Shown here: piece after piece, positions 9,487 through 19,301 of the stretch
Numbering within the stretch: the stretch's first letter is position 1
How the letters are laid out: every line of letters begins with the position of its first letter
Notes under the pieces: model-generated
What the model was told of the DNA's origin: nothing
The model's input: only the letters and a program-made list of their open reading frames with translations
Databases searched by the model: none
Assembly (NCBI GenBank): GCA_937883755.1
Contig: CAKZYA010000031.1
Span: forward strand, 1-64,000
Direction: 5' to 3'
DNA length: 64,000 nt
DNA from: an uncultured Flammeovirgaceae bacterium
GTDB taxonomy: Bacteria > Bacteroidota > Bacteroidia > Cytophagales > Cyclobacteriaceae
Program-made: the position numbers and the translations under genes

Positions 9487-10766
9487 ATGAAATTTTACTT
9501 AATACCACTAAGCATCTTTTCTTCAAGCCGAAGGAAATGTGTTCTCTTATTATCAGCCTTGCGGCTGATAGCAGTAGCGGCTTTAGCCCAGCAAACAGCC
9601 TCTCTGGCCTTGGTTCAGGATGCATCTAATGGAAAGCCTTCGGAATCTAAAACTGAGTATGACACTGATTCTCCCACTCCCAATGCGTTTACATTTGGAG
9701 CCAAAATTCAGGGTGACATTGTGCAGAATTTCCATGGGGGGGGGTAAAAACTGGCTCGGATTATATCGGTCTGGTACACTTAACTGTTAGTTTTGATACC
9801 AAGAAAGTCGGTCCTTGGAAGGGAGGAGAGCTTTTTTTTAATGGAGTAAATGCCCACGGAGGAACTCCCTTCACTACGTTGATTGGCGATTTTCAGCCTA
9901 TCTCACGAAACGAGACTCCCAAACGAACCGCGCTTTTTCAGTTCTAGTACCGCCACACTTTTGGAAAATTCAGCTTACTAGTAGGGCAGCACGATATGAA
10001 CTCTTCGTTCGGTACAAGTTCCTCCGCCGGACGTTCCATCCACTCGGCCTTCGGGATGTATCCCAGCGTTACGCCCAATGCTGGCTATTCGTTCTCGATT
10101 TTTCCCCGCACCATACCTACCGTATATGCCAAGTATAACGTTAATCAAATCACGGTGCAGGCAGCAGCCTACGCTGGGGCTTCTACTAGCTTTGACGAAG
10201 CCCCTTATAACCTGCACTGGAACCTGGACGAGTCGGTCTATCTAGTGGGAGAAATTCACTACAAAAATAATAAACGGGGTGCCCAAACCGGATTATATAA
10301 ACTGGGTTTTTTCTACCATAGCAGTGACTTTCCCGATGTAACTCAGGTAGCCAACTTGATCCGAGGCAACCGCGGGTGTTACTTGATTGCTGATCATATG
10401 CTACTGCCTGAATCCGATCATCCTGGGCAAGGACTGAAGCTATTAGCCCAAATCAGTATGGCATCGGGTAATCAGAACTTGCTTGATCTGTATAACTCGG
10501 CGGGTTTTACCTACCAGGGGCTGCTACCGCAGCGTGATCAGGATGTGCTCTTCTTTGGAATGGTTAACTCTTTTATCAACCAAGAATTGCAGGAAGTTAC
10601 CGGCACAATGGAGAGTAATCGGGCTATCGTAGAAATGAATTATACTTTGACGTTAGGGAATTATTTCACTCTTCAGCCCAACCTGGAGTATATCGTCAAC
10701 CCCGGAGCAGATCCGACGCTAGAAAATGCTTTATTGGGAATGTTACGCTTCTCAATCAAATATTGA
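9487..10766 (+). pseudogene. Broken carbohydrate-selective porin (OprB-like)
   Basis: The first part (9487-9747) encodes a signal peptide and the porin N-terminus (FTFGAKIQGDIVQNFHGGG), then stops right after a run of nine G (9736-9744). One extra base in the run would restore reading into VKTGSDYIGLVHLTVSFDT ..., typical of carbohydrate porins. In that frame an amber codon TAG (9945-9947) stands where the family usually has Trp (LFQF-stop-YRHTFGKFSLLVGQHDMN). The frame is then open from 9948 to the TGA at 10766, ending with barrel-like LLGMLRFSIKY. Two independent lesions make it a pseudogene unless the assembly is wrong. It follows the HAMP/GAF gene by 25 bases. Confidence 0.8.
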
Positions 10767-10780
10767 CCACTAAAGGACAT

Positions 10781-10813
10781 AAAAAAAGGGAAAAGCATGT
10801 AGCTTTTCCCTTT
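10781..10813 (-). terminator. Terminator of the RRM protein gene
   Basis: A 12-bp perfect stem (AAAGGGAAAAGC with GCTTTTCCCTTT, loop of 5) is followed on the minus strand by a further T-run (the A-run at 10781-10787 on plus). It sits 27 bases past the stop of the RRM gene and could also stop readthrough from the porin relic on the plus strand. Confidence 0.8.
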
Positions 10814-10839
10814 CGCATTAATACAAGCTTCGGAATATC

Positions 10840-11145
10840 TTAGTACCGGCTGTTGTATCCGCCACCTCCGCCAAAGTTAGAGCGGCGTTGTCCACCACCT
10901 TCGCCTTTAGGACGAGCTTTTTTTACAACAATGTCGCTACCGTCAAACTCAACTTCGTTAAGCTCAGAGATAGCGCGATTAGCAGCCTCATCGTCAGGCA
11001 TTTCAACAAAACCAAAGCAACGAGAATTACCAGTTTCCCGGTCAAAAATCACTTTGGCCGAATCAATCTCTCCGTATTCAGCGAAAAGATCATTTAAGTC
11101 TTCACTAGTAGTGGAAGGACTTAACTTTGCTACGAATAAATTCAT
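10840..11145 (-). CDS. RRM RNA-binding protein (bacterial RNP-1 family)
   Basis: A 101-residue single-RRM protein. MNLFVAKLSPSTTSEDL contains RNP-2 (LFVAKL, residues 3-8), and CFGFVEMP holds RNP-1. The C-terminal tail is glycine/arginine-rich (GGGGGYNSRY), as in bacterial and cyanobacterial cold-inducible RNA-binding proteins. It likely binds single-stranded RNA and may act as an RNA chaperone. A longer frame up to 11208 exists, but the family starts at MNLFVAKL, so 11145 is chosen. The start is preceded by an AT-rich leader. A decayed paralogue lies at 7196-7460. Confidence 0.9.
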   Translation of the reverse strand: MNLFVAKLSPSTTSEDLNDLFAEYGEIDSAKVIFDRETGNSRCFGFVEMPDDEAANRAISELNEVEFDGSDIVVKKARPKGEGGGQRRSNFGGGGGYNSRY

Positions 11146-11240
11146 AAAAAGAATAAATAATAATAAATAAAGTAATAAAATAGAGCACCAGGTAGCAAAG
11201 CAGTTCAAAAGAAGTGCAGATCACATCATGTTCTATCCGC

Positions 11241-11248
11241 CAAAGTTA
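11241..11248 (-). promoter_or_regulatory. Candidate -7 element of the RRM gene promoter
   Basis: On the minus strand the sequence reads TAACTTTG, matching the Bacteroidota -7 consensus TAnnTTTG. It would give a leader of about 90 bases before the ATG at 11145. No clear TTG -33 box is seen at the usual spacing, so this is tentative. Confidence 0.3.
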
Positions 11249-11366
11249 CATTTTCTTTTTTAGAAAGGTTCAGGTTTATAGGTTTGTTTATCGTAAACTC
11301 TCTCTTTATTTTTAAAAACCTGGTTTAATGTAATTTTCCTCATTATTGTACAACTAACCTACTACT

Positions 11367-12482
11367 ATGAATCGCTTTATTTTTGTTTTTCTACTACTAT
11401 GGATAAATTTTACCGCTTTTGCTCAGGAAACCCTTTACGTGGGAACTTACTCAGTGCGAGGTAGTGAAGGGATTTATGTTTATTCCTTTGACCGAGATAA
11501 TAACTCTTTTGAACTAGTTCAAACAGCGAGTACGCCCGAAAGCCCATCTTTCCTAGCAATTAGCTCGAACAATAGTTATCTCTATTCAACTAACCGAGGT
11601 GGAACTAAAGATTATCCTGACTGGGGCTCAGTGTCCTCTTTTTCTATTGATGAAAAGACAAGTAAGTTATCACCTTTGAACGAGGTTTCTTCCTACGGGG
11701 TAAGTCCATGCCATGTGGCGGTAGATGATGAGCAGAACTGGCTGTACATTTCGCACTACGGTGGTGGTTCATTATCAGTCTTTCCGATTGAAAATGATGG
11801 ACACGTGGGTAACTTAGCCGATTCGGTTCAGCATACCGGGAGTAGTGTAAATCCAAACCGTCAGGAAGCACCCCACGTACACTCCATTCAGGCAGTGCCC
11901 CAGACTGACTACTTTCTCACCGCTGATCTGGGCTTAGATGAGGTGAAAGTGTATCGAATGGATGATTCGGAAGCTGTAGAAGAATTTGCAATTACCACCG
12001 AACCCGGCAGTGGACCTCGTCATTTTACTAAATCGGCTGATAACCGTTTTCTATACGTAGCTGAGGAGCTGACTTCTACCGTTAGTGTACACACGTTGGA
12101 TCTGGAGCAAAATCGAGTTAACCAAACTCAGCGAGTTTCTACCCTCCCTGATTCATTTGCGGATAATAACACTGTGGCTGATATTCACCTGAGTCCCGAC
12201 GGTAAGTTTCTTTATGTTTCCAATCGCGGTCATAACAGTTTGGTAATATTTGAAGTAAACGAAAAGGATGGAACGCTTACCCCGAAAGGACATCAATCTA
12301 CTAAGGGAGAAACCCCTCGTAATTTTGCTATTGATCCTCAAGGAGAGTTTGTACTTGTTGCTAATCAAAATACTGATAATATCGTGTTCTTCGAGCGCAA
12401 CCAGCAAACGGGTCAGCTTACTCCTACTGGTACCGAGTTATCCGTACCTAGTCCGGTTTGCTTAATTCTGCAATCGAACTGA
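11367..12482 (+). CDS. Secreted lactonase-family seven-bladed beta-propeller
   Basis: A 371-residue protein with a signal peptide (about 1-19, ending TAFA). Repeated blade motifs run through it: LYVGTYSVRGSEGIYVY, SPSFLAISSNNSYLYSTNR, PCHVAVDDEQNWLYISHYGGGSLSVF, GPRHFTKSADNRFLYVAEE, DIHLSPDGKFLYVSNRGHNSLVIF, PRNFAIDPQGEFVLVANQNTDNIVFF. These match the Pgl/YbhE (6-phosphogluconolactonase-type) lactonase family. Because it is exported, the true substrate is probably not 6-phosphogluconolactone but an extracytoplasmic lactone. It stands alone. Confidence 0.85.
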   Translation: MNRFIFVFLLLWINFTAFAQETLYVGTYSVRGSEGIYVYSFDRDNNSFELVQTASTPESPSFLAISSNNSYLYSTNRGGTKDYPDWGSVSSFSIDEKTSKLSPLNEVSSYGVSPCHVAVDDEQNWLYISHYGGGSLSVFPIENDGHVGNLADSVQHTGSSVNPNRQEAPHVHSIQAVPQTDYFLTADLGLDEVKVYRMDDSEAVEEFAITTEPGSGPRHFTKSADNRFLYVAEELTSTVSVHTLDLEQNRVNQTQRVSTLPDSFADNNTVADIHLSPDGKFLYVSNRGHNSLVIFEVNEKDGTLTPKGHQSTKGETPRNFAIDPQGEFVLVANQNTDNIVFFERNQQTGQLTPTGTELSVPSPVCLILQSN

Positions 12483-12557
12483 CTACCTTACAATGAATAT
12501 CGTGTGCTCTACGTTTCTAGTAAGTGATTTATTTTTGAAACACTATATTCTCAAAGC

Positions 12558-13034
12558 TTGAGATTAGTATTATTTATTGTAAGCTTCTGCCTTTTAGTAC
12601 CTGCATTTGGACAAATCCATCTGGCAGTTAAAACCCCGATGGGAAAAACCAAGGAAGTATTTTACCCCGGCGATTGGTTCGTCTTTAAGCTTAAAGATGA
12701 TGATGCAATCTATCAAGGTACTATTGGGTCGCTTGATGTTGAGAACAACAGCATTCTTATAGAAACTGCAATCATAGATTTAGCCAATGTGACGGTAGTG
12801 TATTCCCAAAAAGAGCGTAAGGATCGCTATTCAGATAAACTGATAACTGCTGGCCTTTTGTTTCCCATTATTGATCATTTTAATAATTCGGTGATCATGG
12901 ATAATGAATTCAGTTGGAACCAAGGAGTACTTATTGCTTCGGGAGCCTTGGTAGCATCAGGTTTAGCTATCAAAATCTTACGAAGAAAGAAGTACCGAAT
13001 GAGTGGGAGATTTAGATTGATGTTCAGACTTTAG
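12558..13034 (+). CDS. Hypothetical exported/membrane protein
   Basis: A 158-residue protein that starts at TTG; the choice is supported by the immediately following signal-like segment (LVLFIVSFCLLVPAFG). A beta-rich part (about 35-90; FVFKLKDDDAIYQGTIGSLDVENNSILIETAIIDLANVTVVYS) precedes a hydrophobic segment (about 120-140) and a basic tail. The beta-rich part resembles short beta-barrel regulators such as PilZ- or SH3-like folds, but I cannot assign a family. Confidence 0.5.
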   Translation: MRLVLFIVSFCLLVPAFGQIHLAVKTPMGKTKEVFYPGDWFVFKLKDDDAIYQGTIGSLDVENNSILIETAIIDLANVTVVYSQKERKDRYSDKLITAGLLFPIIDHFNNSVIMDNEFSWNQGVLIASGALVASGLAIKILRRKKYRMSGRFRLMFRL

Positions 13035-13049
13035 ATTTGCAAAACTTCT

Positions 13050-13240
13050 AATTACGAGGTGCCTTTCGCTGGAGCCACTCAGCAGTGCTTCTCGATCTTT
13101 CGGAAATATCTTCTTTAGTGGTAATGGCCTGTCCCATACCATCTTATCCGAAGCCTTGCTTACGCTATTCCTTGAAACACAGATTCAACCTCATTCCAAC
13201 AGTTCTGAGTTCTTCGTGTGGCGCTATGCCATTCTTTAGA
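13050..13240 (-). pseudogene. Relic of the 3' end of the AAA+ ATPase gene
   Basis: On the minus strand this stretch translates into GFG-stop-DGMGQAITTKEDISE ... AEWLQRK followed by a stop. This matches the C-terminus of the 1626-residue ATPase (GFGENGMGQAVATMEDISE ... AEWLQRK), whose gene ends at 14026. Farther upstream WNEVESVFQ matches WDEIKAIFQ in another frame. Internal stops and frameshifts are present. It covers only about the last 60 codons and lies about 800 bases beyond the parent's stop, so it is a decayed tandem duplication. Confidence 0.8.
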
Positions 13241-13387
13241 TGCATTATAATAATCAATAGATTATTGCAATGACTGAACATATCTTACATAGGGGAGCTA
13301 CTCAGCGTCTACAATAGAAATGATCATGGTGTTATTCTTGATAAGATAGCGTCGTACACATGTTTGTCTAATTAAAATATAATATTT

Positions 13388-13927
13388 ATGGATAATTGCA
13401 CAAAAGATGTAACATTAGCTGCTGCATTTATTAGCGACATTCTTACCCTGTACAATGGTAAATCAGATCAGGCTGCCCTTAAGCAAATGGCAGCAAAGTA
13501 TGACCTTAGCAATCCGATGAATCAGGTACCTATTCAAGTGTATAATGATATGTGTCAATGGGTTGAATCTGAGATTGGGGAGGCCAATACCCGCCTGATT
13601 GGCAAAAAAATTGGCGAGACCGCTTACCAGAGTATGGCTGCCCAAAAAATGATTAGCGAAAACCCAACTCCAATTGAGGCAATGGAAGCCTTGGTGAAGG
13701 TAGCTTCTATCATGATTCAGGATCCTAAAAATCGGGGATGGGAAATTGCAGAAACTGATTCCAAGCACATCATTATGCGACGGACACAGACCTTCAATAG
13801 TACCTTACAGTTGGGTTTACTAGAAGGTCTTATTCGGAAGACAAAAGTATTTTCACCCCAAGTCAGCTATCTCAAGCAAGTAAGTGAAGGCGATGAATTC
13901 GATGAATACAAAATAGCTTGGCTGTAA
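13388..13927 (+). CDS. Hypothetical soluble protein
   Basis: A 179-residue protein without signal peptide or membrane segment. The N-terminal half is helical (KDVTLAAAFISDILTLYNG ... ALKQMAAKYDL), followed by VYNDMCQWVESEIGEANTRLIGKKIGETAYQSM and NPTPIEAMEALVKVASIMIQDPKNRGWEI, then a beta-rich end (HIIMRRTQTFNSTLQLGLLEGLIRK). The layout is vaguely like the V4R/heme-NO-binding fold families, where small helical N-termini precede such segments, but I see no diagnostic residues and do not assign it. It lies between the ATPase relic and the ATPase gene, convergent with the latter. Confidence 0.6.
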   Translation: MDNCTKDVTLAAAFISDILTLYNGKSDQAALKQMAAKYDLSNPMNQVPIQVYNDMCQWVESEIGEANTRLIGKKIGETAYQSMAAQKMISENPTPIEAMEALVKVASIMIQDPKNRGWEIAETDSKHIIMRRTQTFNSTLQLGLLEGLIRKTKVFSPQVSYLKQVSEGDEFDEYKIAWL

Positions 13928-14025
13928 GTTACTGGGAACGTAAAACAATGATTGGCCTAGCAATAAGTCAGTCATTTTTCGTTTGGCTTGTTCTATGTTC
14001 ACTCACGTTAGTATCTTCTCCGCAT

Positions 14026-17000
14026 TTAATTCGTTTTCCGTTGAAGCCATTCAGCAATTCCTTTCAGGCTTTCTGAAATGTCCTCCATGGTGGCTACGGC
14101 CTGTCCCATACCATTTTCTCCAAAACCTTTCTTGCGCTGCTCCTGCTGAAAGATTGCTTTGATTTCGTCCCATCGTTGCTGGGCTTCTTCTTCTAAAGCA
14201 CTGTGTAGTTCTTTAAACTTGAGCAAGTTAGCTTCCGCTCCCGAGGTCAGGGTCTGGGCTTCGTTTTCGTAGTGAGTATTGATAAGCGTCTCCAACTCGG
14301 TCTCATTCATAATAGGGGCAACTTTTTCAGCCATTTTATTCATATCGCGATAAGAGCCTTGCAGTTTGAACGGTGGTTCAGTACGGTACGCATCGGCTTG
14401 AGCTGCCGAGCGGATGTATTCTAAATTCACCGTAAGTACCGTATCCCGAATGGCAATGAGTTTTTGCATTACTGCTACGTATTCGCGTATCTCTTCGGCG
14501 GAGTGATTAGCCTCCCACTCTACTCCTTCCGCTGAACTACCCTGCGCTAATTTTACTAATGTATAAACGTCAGCTTGACTTTTGGTAGCTAGCTTGCTCA
14601 GCACTGGGTTAGAGGTTAAACTATTCTCTAAATAACTTAGCTTAAACGCTTCGGCAGAGTCGCCAATGATATCGCCCAGATTATAGATATCCGCTCGGTT
14701 AGCCAACATATCCGGAATCTGGAACTTATCACCACTCTCGGTGTAGGGGTTTCCTGCCATCACTACGCAGACTTTCTTTCCTCGGAAATCATAGGTTTTA
14801 CTGCGCCCCTTGTACACACCTTCAATCTTACGCTGGGCATCGCAAAGGGAGATAAACTTTTGCAAAAACTCAGGATGACAGTGCTGAATATCGTCCAGGT
14901 AGATCATCACATTATCGCCCATTTCAAAGGCTAGGTTAAGCTTCTCCAGTTCCTCTCGTGCCCCAGCGTTAGGTGCCTGACTTGGATCTACCGATACTAC
15001 CTGATGACCGATAGCTGGACCATTAATTTTCATAAAGACCAAGCCAAGCCGATTCGCCAAATATTCCATTAGCGTGGTTTTTCCGTAACCAGGTGGGGAA
15101 ATTAGTAGTAGCATTCCCATCAGGTCGGTGCGTTTGTTTTCTCCGGTAGCTCCGATTTGTTTCGCTAGATTAGAGCCAATCAGTGGTAAATACACCTGAT
15201 CAATTAGGCGATTACGCACAAAGGACGACATCACCCGCGGTTTAAACTCCGATAGTCGTAATTCTTCGGTAAACTGCTGGGTAAGCTCTCGCTTTCGCTG
15301 CTGAAAATCTCGGTAAGCGGGTACGGCTTCTTGATGAAAATCACCAAGCTTCTGAAAGAATGTCTGGTAGTACAGTTCGTATTTACCGTCCTCGATGCCC
15401 GCATGGTTGCCCTGCATATCTTCCAACGTAGTGCTGAGATTCACTTTGCCCGTTTCTAATTTTTGTTTAGGATTAAACAATAGTGCCGCCACTTCAGAAA
15501 CGTAAGCTGTATCTAGCTCAGCTTGCTCCGCAAAAGACTGTACCCACTTACGAATGAGGTCATACTGCACCCAGGGTTGTTCAGATAAATCGCTGACGGA
15601 CTTGCGGTACTTCGCTTCAGCCTTTTGCTTCGCCAAGTACTTCTCAAAAGCTTCCTTCAGATCAATCGCCTGTTGATTAACCGTAAATTTATCATCACCA
15701 ATTAGCTCGTAGAACAAATACTCGCTGGCTTCAACAATCACCGAAGCATCAAACAACGATGTTTGCTGAACAAAGTCTTGAATGCTGGCCTGAATCTGGT
15801 TGAGCACCGGATTAAATTCTTTGGTGTGCGGAAAAACCTGAAGAATAGCCCCCGCTCCTTTGAGTTGAAAATTCAATCGTTGCTGCTGCTCTTTTTCCAC
15901 AAACTGTTGCCAGCACATCAGTGCACAGCTTCTCGCTTCGGAAGTATACCTCAGCAATCCCGCTTGCTGATGAATACGCGCTAGTTGTTGTAAAATATGC
16001 ATCGCATCCTGATCGTGTACACCTTTCACGTAACCCTCGTCGTAACGGCTAGCGACAAACTGCTGCACCCAGTTTAATACTTTCTCATTTGATTCCTCGA
16101 CAATTGCCGAAAGCGTTATCGCTTCATCATCGGACTCAGCTGCCATAAAGAGTTGGTACGCCAAATACTCAGCTCGGTACACCTCCTGATTTTCCGAAAC
16201 TAACGATTGGTTCCAGTAAGGTTGGTAACGATTGATGTCGGCATCATTAAGCATCTCGTAAAAATCAGTGCCGGTAATGTGATAGAACAATTGATCGTTT
16301 TTCACTACAGTAGTCAGAGCTACTTCAGCAATGTTTACCGAAAAGGAGTGCTGACCCAACTTAATCACCTGTGCTCCATCAACGTAGAGTTCATTACGGT
16401 CTTTTAGTTGTCTTAATGCATCCTCGCGAGTGGATTTCAGCCGACTCTCTATGTCATCAGCTTTTACCGTATCCCCGACTTCTTGCAGTTCGGTGATGAT
16501 ACTTCGGACTTTTTCCACCATCAAATCCGAGGCAAAGTAGCCGTTAAGTTCGGAAGCTGACGAAAATGAGGATAAACGGTGCTGTACGGATTTTAGAATT
16601 CTATCGGCCGCTTGCAATAATGCATTCGCCCGCTGATTTCTGGATTCGATTAACTGGACCTTACGACTTTCAAAGGCATTATAAATCTCTTCGCGTAACT
16701 CATTGATCTGGTTGAGCATTTCGGGAAACTCGGCAAACTTACCTTCCAGTTCCTCCAGTTGTACCATCAATTTATTGAGATACTCATCGGTCTTTTCAGA
16801 GGTATCAGCTACATCCAGATAGTTAACCAGTGCCTGACGAATCAGCTTGGACTGAGCGTAAAATTCTGCTTTTCCTTCCTGACCGAGCAGTTCTTTCCGC
16901 TTACGTTTAAGTTGGGCTTTTAGCTTATTAAGTTCGGTAAAGATGACCGAGATACGGTCGATAATTTGGGTGGTTTGGGTAGCATCCTCAATTTTTAGGT

Positions 17001-18906
17001 TACTCACCACTTCCATCAGCATTTCCAGTTCACCCGAAAAACCCGCAATCTTTTTCTCCAGTTCCCGAATGTCTACAACCTTACCGACTTTGACTAGTGC
17101 CTGCTCAAATTCAGCTACCTGTTGAGTAAAGGGTGACAACGCATCATCTTTTAGCAAGAACTTCACGGTGTCCTGCGCAGTTTTCTGAGCTACATCGGCT
17201 AGTATTTTCTCGTACTCCTCTACTTTTTCAGCATCTACGTAGCGTAATTCTTGAAGTGAAATCACTTCACCTCTTTTCGCCCGCAACCGAGCTAAAGCGT
17301 GTACAAACTCTTGGATATGTTTCTTCGGTTGGCTTTTCAGCTCGCGCAGTAGTTGGTCTACCGCTTGAGTGGTTTCGGCTACCTGTTGTTGCGTATTCTG
17401 CCGAATGCTAGTTACTTTTTCAAACTCATCAATGGCTGCCGATGCCGTATCACGAAGGGCGGTAAGCGGTTCATGAATTTGCTGAGCTTCATCTCGATTT
17501 AGCCAGTAGTAGGTGTCTAACAAAGTAGTAGATTGTCGTTGTAGATCTACGTACAGATTTTGATAATTTTCGCCTTTATCAATCAAGGTAAGTAGTGCCT
17601 GACATTCGGCCATCGCCCGCACAATATCTTTGTTGCCGACTTTGTACAGAAAAGAATCGCTCTGAGACGAAAGTGGATAATTTGACCCGACGAAAGGGGT
17701 TTGCCAAATGCGGATGGCGTGGTGCTTTTTGGGTTCATCATCCGCATTGAAATAGCAAAGTTCACCGTTCTCAAATATAGCAAAACCGTGGGCCACCATC
17801 GGATTAGCAATTTCTTGATTGATGATGTTGTAGGGCAGTAATTGGTACTGATGGTGATTCTGGTTATAGAAAATGTAGAGAAAATCTTCTCCGTTGGGTG
17901 AAGCAATGGTTTTCTCGTAAACCAGCGAATCCTGACTGATCTCAAAAGCTTTGAACTCTCCAGTTTGCAGATAATAACCGTTCGGAAACAGAATGCCCTG
18001 ATCATCCGGTAGTACGATACAAGCTTCTTCAATGGCATCAATGCGACGGGCTTCTTGAAGTTTGGCGTTATACGCTAAATAGCGGTAGGCTTTTTCCTGA
18101 TAAGGGCGTATCTTCAGTAGAACTAGATTATCCAGCACCGAGTAGTAAACTTCGGCATCGTCTAGCGTTTGGTCGGGATTATCAACCGGCTCTTGATAAA
18201 TTCCCTGCCCGGCATCGGTATTGTCTTCTACTTTCAGAGTTAAATCTCCGTCGAGTGTATCCACAAATACGAGGTCGGCTACCGAGATATGCGGATGCTT
18301 TCCGGCTCGTTGATCATCGCGGGTAGCTCGTTTCCAACGATAAGCATGCTGTTCGGGTACCGAGATTTCGTGCTCACTACGGTTATCGCGATATACCAGC
18401 GTATCGCCCTTAATTTCCCACTTGAACGCTTTGATGTCACTAGCGCTTTTGCTAATCTGAAAGACCATGTATACAAACGGCTCGCTCAGCACAAAGCGGA
18501 CAAACTTAGTGTCTTTGTAGTACTTGTACAGCTTCTGAAAGTCATCTTGAAACGTAGGATTGCTAATCAGCTCGTAGTCCAGCTCGTGAAAGCTATGATC
18601 GCTATAGGAGTACAAACTAAAAACATCCGATAGTTCTACCTGCGACTTTAGTCCCAAATGCACATTGTACCCAAAGATGAAGTTCTCGCCCACCGGCACC
18701 ATATCGTAGGGGATGCAGTTATGTGCCGTATGCACCCGCTCGGTAGCAATCAGGGTAGTTTCAATTGCCCCGAAAACCTCTTTACGAGCTTCGTTTAGTT
18801 TACCTAAACGTTCCCGCAAATCAGTCGCACTTTGCTGCAAGCGATTCTTTAGAATTTCGTAGGTGCTATTTTCTAAAGTAGTATTAGATGTATCTTGATT
18901 GGGCAT
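14026..18906 (-). CDS. Giant AAA+ ATPase with DUF3686-type N-terminus (annotated in relatives as DNA repair ATPase)
   Basis: A 1626-residue cytosolic protein. Residues about 1-450 form the N-terminal module I associate with DUF3686 (a beta-rich region with VPVGENFIFGYNVHLG near residue 70). A long coiled-coil region follows (about 450-850), then helical linkers. Near the C-terminus is an AAA+ module of MoxR/midasin-like type: Walker A SPPGYGKTTL at about 1265-1275, Walker B MIYLDDIQHCHPEF at about 1330, sensor MAGNPYTES, then NRADIYNLG. It is the last gene of the PspA/OB-fold/flotillin operon. By analogy to ESCRT-III/Vps4, an ATPase acting on PspA filaments is an inference; the DNA repair label in homologues has no support in this sequence. 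A relic of its C-terminus lies downstream. Confidence 0.8.
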   Translation of the reverse strand: MPNQDTSNTTLENSTYEILKNRLQQSATDLRERLGKLNEARKEVFGAIETTLIATERVHTAHNCIPYDMVPVGENFIFGYNVHLGLKSQVELSDVFSLYSYSDHSFHELDYELISNPTFQDDFQKLYKYYKDTKFVRFVLSEPFVYMVFQISKSASDIKAFKWEIKGDTLVYRDNRSEHEISVPEQHAYRWKRATRDDQRAGKHPHISVADLVFVDTLDGDLTLKVEDNTDAGQGIYQEPVDNPDQTLDDAEVYYSVLDNLVLLKIRPYQEKAYRYLAYNAKLQEARRIDAIEEACIVLPDDQGILFPNGYYLQTGEFKAFEISQDSLVYEKTIASPNGEDFLYIFYNQNHHQYQLLPYNIINQEIANPMVAHGFAIFENGELCYFNADDEPKKHHAIRIWQTPFVGSNYPLSSQSDSFLYKVGNKDIVRAMAECQALLTLIDKGENYQNLYVDLQRQSTTLLDTYYWLNRDEAQQIHEPLTALRDTASAAIDEFEKVTSIRQNTQQQVAETTQAVDQLLRELKSQPKKHIQEFVHALARLRAKRGEVISLQELRYVDAEKVEEYEKILADVAQKTAQDTVKFLLKDDALSPFTQQVAEFEQALVKVGKVVDIRELEKKIAGFSGELEMLMEVVSNLKIEDATQTTQIIDRISVIFTELNKLKAQLKRKRKELLGQEGKAEFYAQSKLIRQALVNYLDVADTSEKTDEYLNKLMVQLEELEGKFAEFPEMLNQINELREEIYNAFESRKVQLIESRNQRANALLQAADRILKSVQHRLSSFSSASELNGYFASDLMVEKVRSIITELQEVGDTVKADDIESRLKSTREDALRQLKDRNELYVDGAQVIKLGQHSFSVNIAEVALTTVVKNDQLFYHITGTDFYEMLNDADINRYQPYWNQSLVSENQEVYRAEYLAYQLFMAAESDDEAITLSAIVEESNEKVLNWVQQFVASRYDEGYVKGVHDQDAMHILQQLARIHQQAGLLRYTSEARSCALMCWQQFVEKEQQQRLNFQLKGAGAILQVFPHTKEFNPVLNQIQASIQDFVQQTSLFDASVIVEASEYLFYELIGDDKFTVNQQAIDLKEAFEKYLAKQKAEAKYRKSVSDLSEQPWVQYDLIRKWVQSFAEQAELDTAYVSEVAALLFNPKQKLETGKVNLSTTLEDMQGNHAGIEDGKYELYYQTFFQKLGDFHQEAVPAYRDFQQRKRELTQQFTEELRLSEFKPRVMSSFVRNRLIDQVYLPLIGSNLAKQIGATGENKRTDLMGMLLLISPPGYGKTTLMEYLANRLGLVFMKINGPAIGHQVVSVDPSQAPNAGAREELEKLNLAFEMGDNVMIYLDDIQHCHPEFLQKFISLCDAQRKIEGVYKGRSKTYDFRGKKVCVVMAGNPYTESGDKFQIPDMLANRADIYNLGDIIGDSAEAFKLSYLENSLTSNPVLSKLATKSQADVYTLVKLAQGSSAEGVEWEANHSAEEIREYVAVMQKLIAIRDTVLTVNLEYIRSAAQADAYRTEPPFKLQGSYRDMNKMAEKVAPIMNETELETLINTHYENEAQTLTSGAEANLLKFKELHSALEEEAQQRWDEIKAIFQQEQRKKGFGENGMGQAVATMEDISESLKGIAEWLQRKTN

Positions 18907-18954
18907 TGTATGTTTGTAGTTAAATAAATGGTTGTTTAGAAATCATCTACACGA

Positions 18955-19224
18955 TTAGTATAGAAGATTCCAACCGGATAATAGTACAGCTACCAGGCTA
19001 ATAGCAACTAGCAAGGTGTACCATCCCACCCTCTTTCTTTTAGTTTCTTGCTCTTGTCTTAGCTGTTTAAGCGCTTCGTAGTTATTAGCGATATTTACTC
19101 GATAACTGGTGCTATTTTTATGATGATCTTTCAAAACTTCAAATGTGCTCTTTCGGCGAAGCAAAGCTCGGTTATCCTCATAGCTTTTCTTCATCGCACT
19201 GATTACTCCACTGGCTCCCATCAT
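18955..19224 (-). CDS. Small C-tail-anchored membrane protein of the PspA/flotillin operon
   Basis: An 89-residue protein: a charged, probably helical N-terminal part (KKSYEDNRALLRRKSTFEVLKDH ... EALKQLRQEQETKRKR), then one membrane segment near the C-terminus (WYTLLVAISLVAVLLSGWNLLY). It lies 48 bases upstream of the ATPase gene in the same direction. The topology suggests a basic cytosolic face on the inner membrane, perhaps a docking adaptor for the ATPase. I recognise no named family. Confidence 0.65.
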   Translation of the reverse strand: MMGASGVISAMKKSYEDNRALLRRKSTFEVLKDHHKNSTSYRVNIANNYEALKQLRQEQETKRKRVGWYTLLVAISLVAVLLSGWNLLY

Positions 19225-19301
19225 GAATTCTATTTATGTGTAAATATTAGTTTAAATAAGTACCACCACCTATTTCTTGAGTATGTATTCCATCCTCGAT
19301 G

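Noticed and set aside
9736-9744. Phase-variable on/off switch in the porin gene
   Set aside because: Not excluded, but the second lesion (TAG at 9945) would keep the gene off whatever the tract length, so it is listed as a pseudogene.
13085-13273. Plus-strand frame of 62 codons
   Set aside because: It is the antisense of the ATPase C-terminal relic, which has a clear minus-strand match; no independent coding character.
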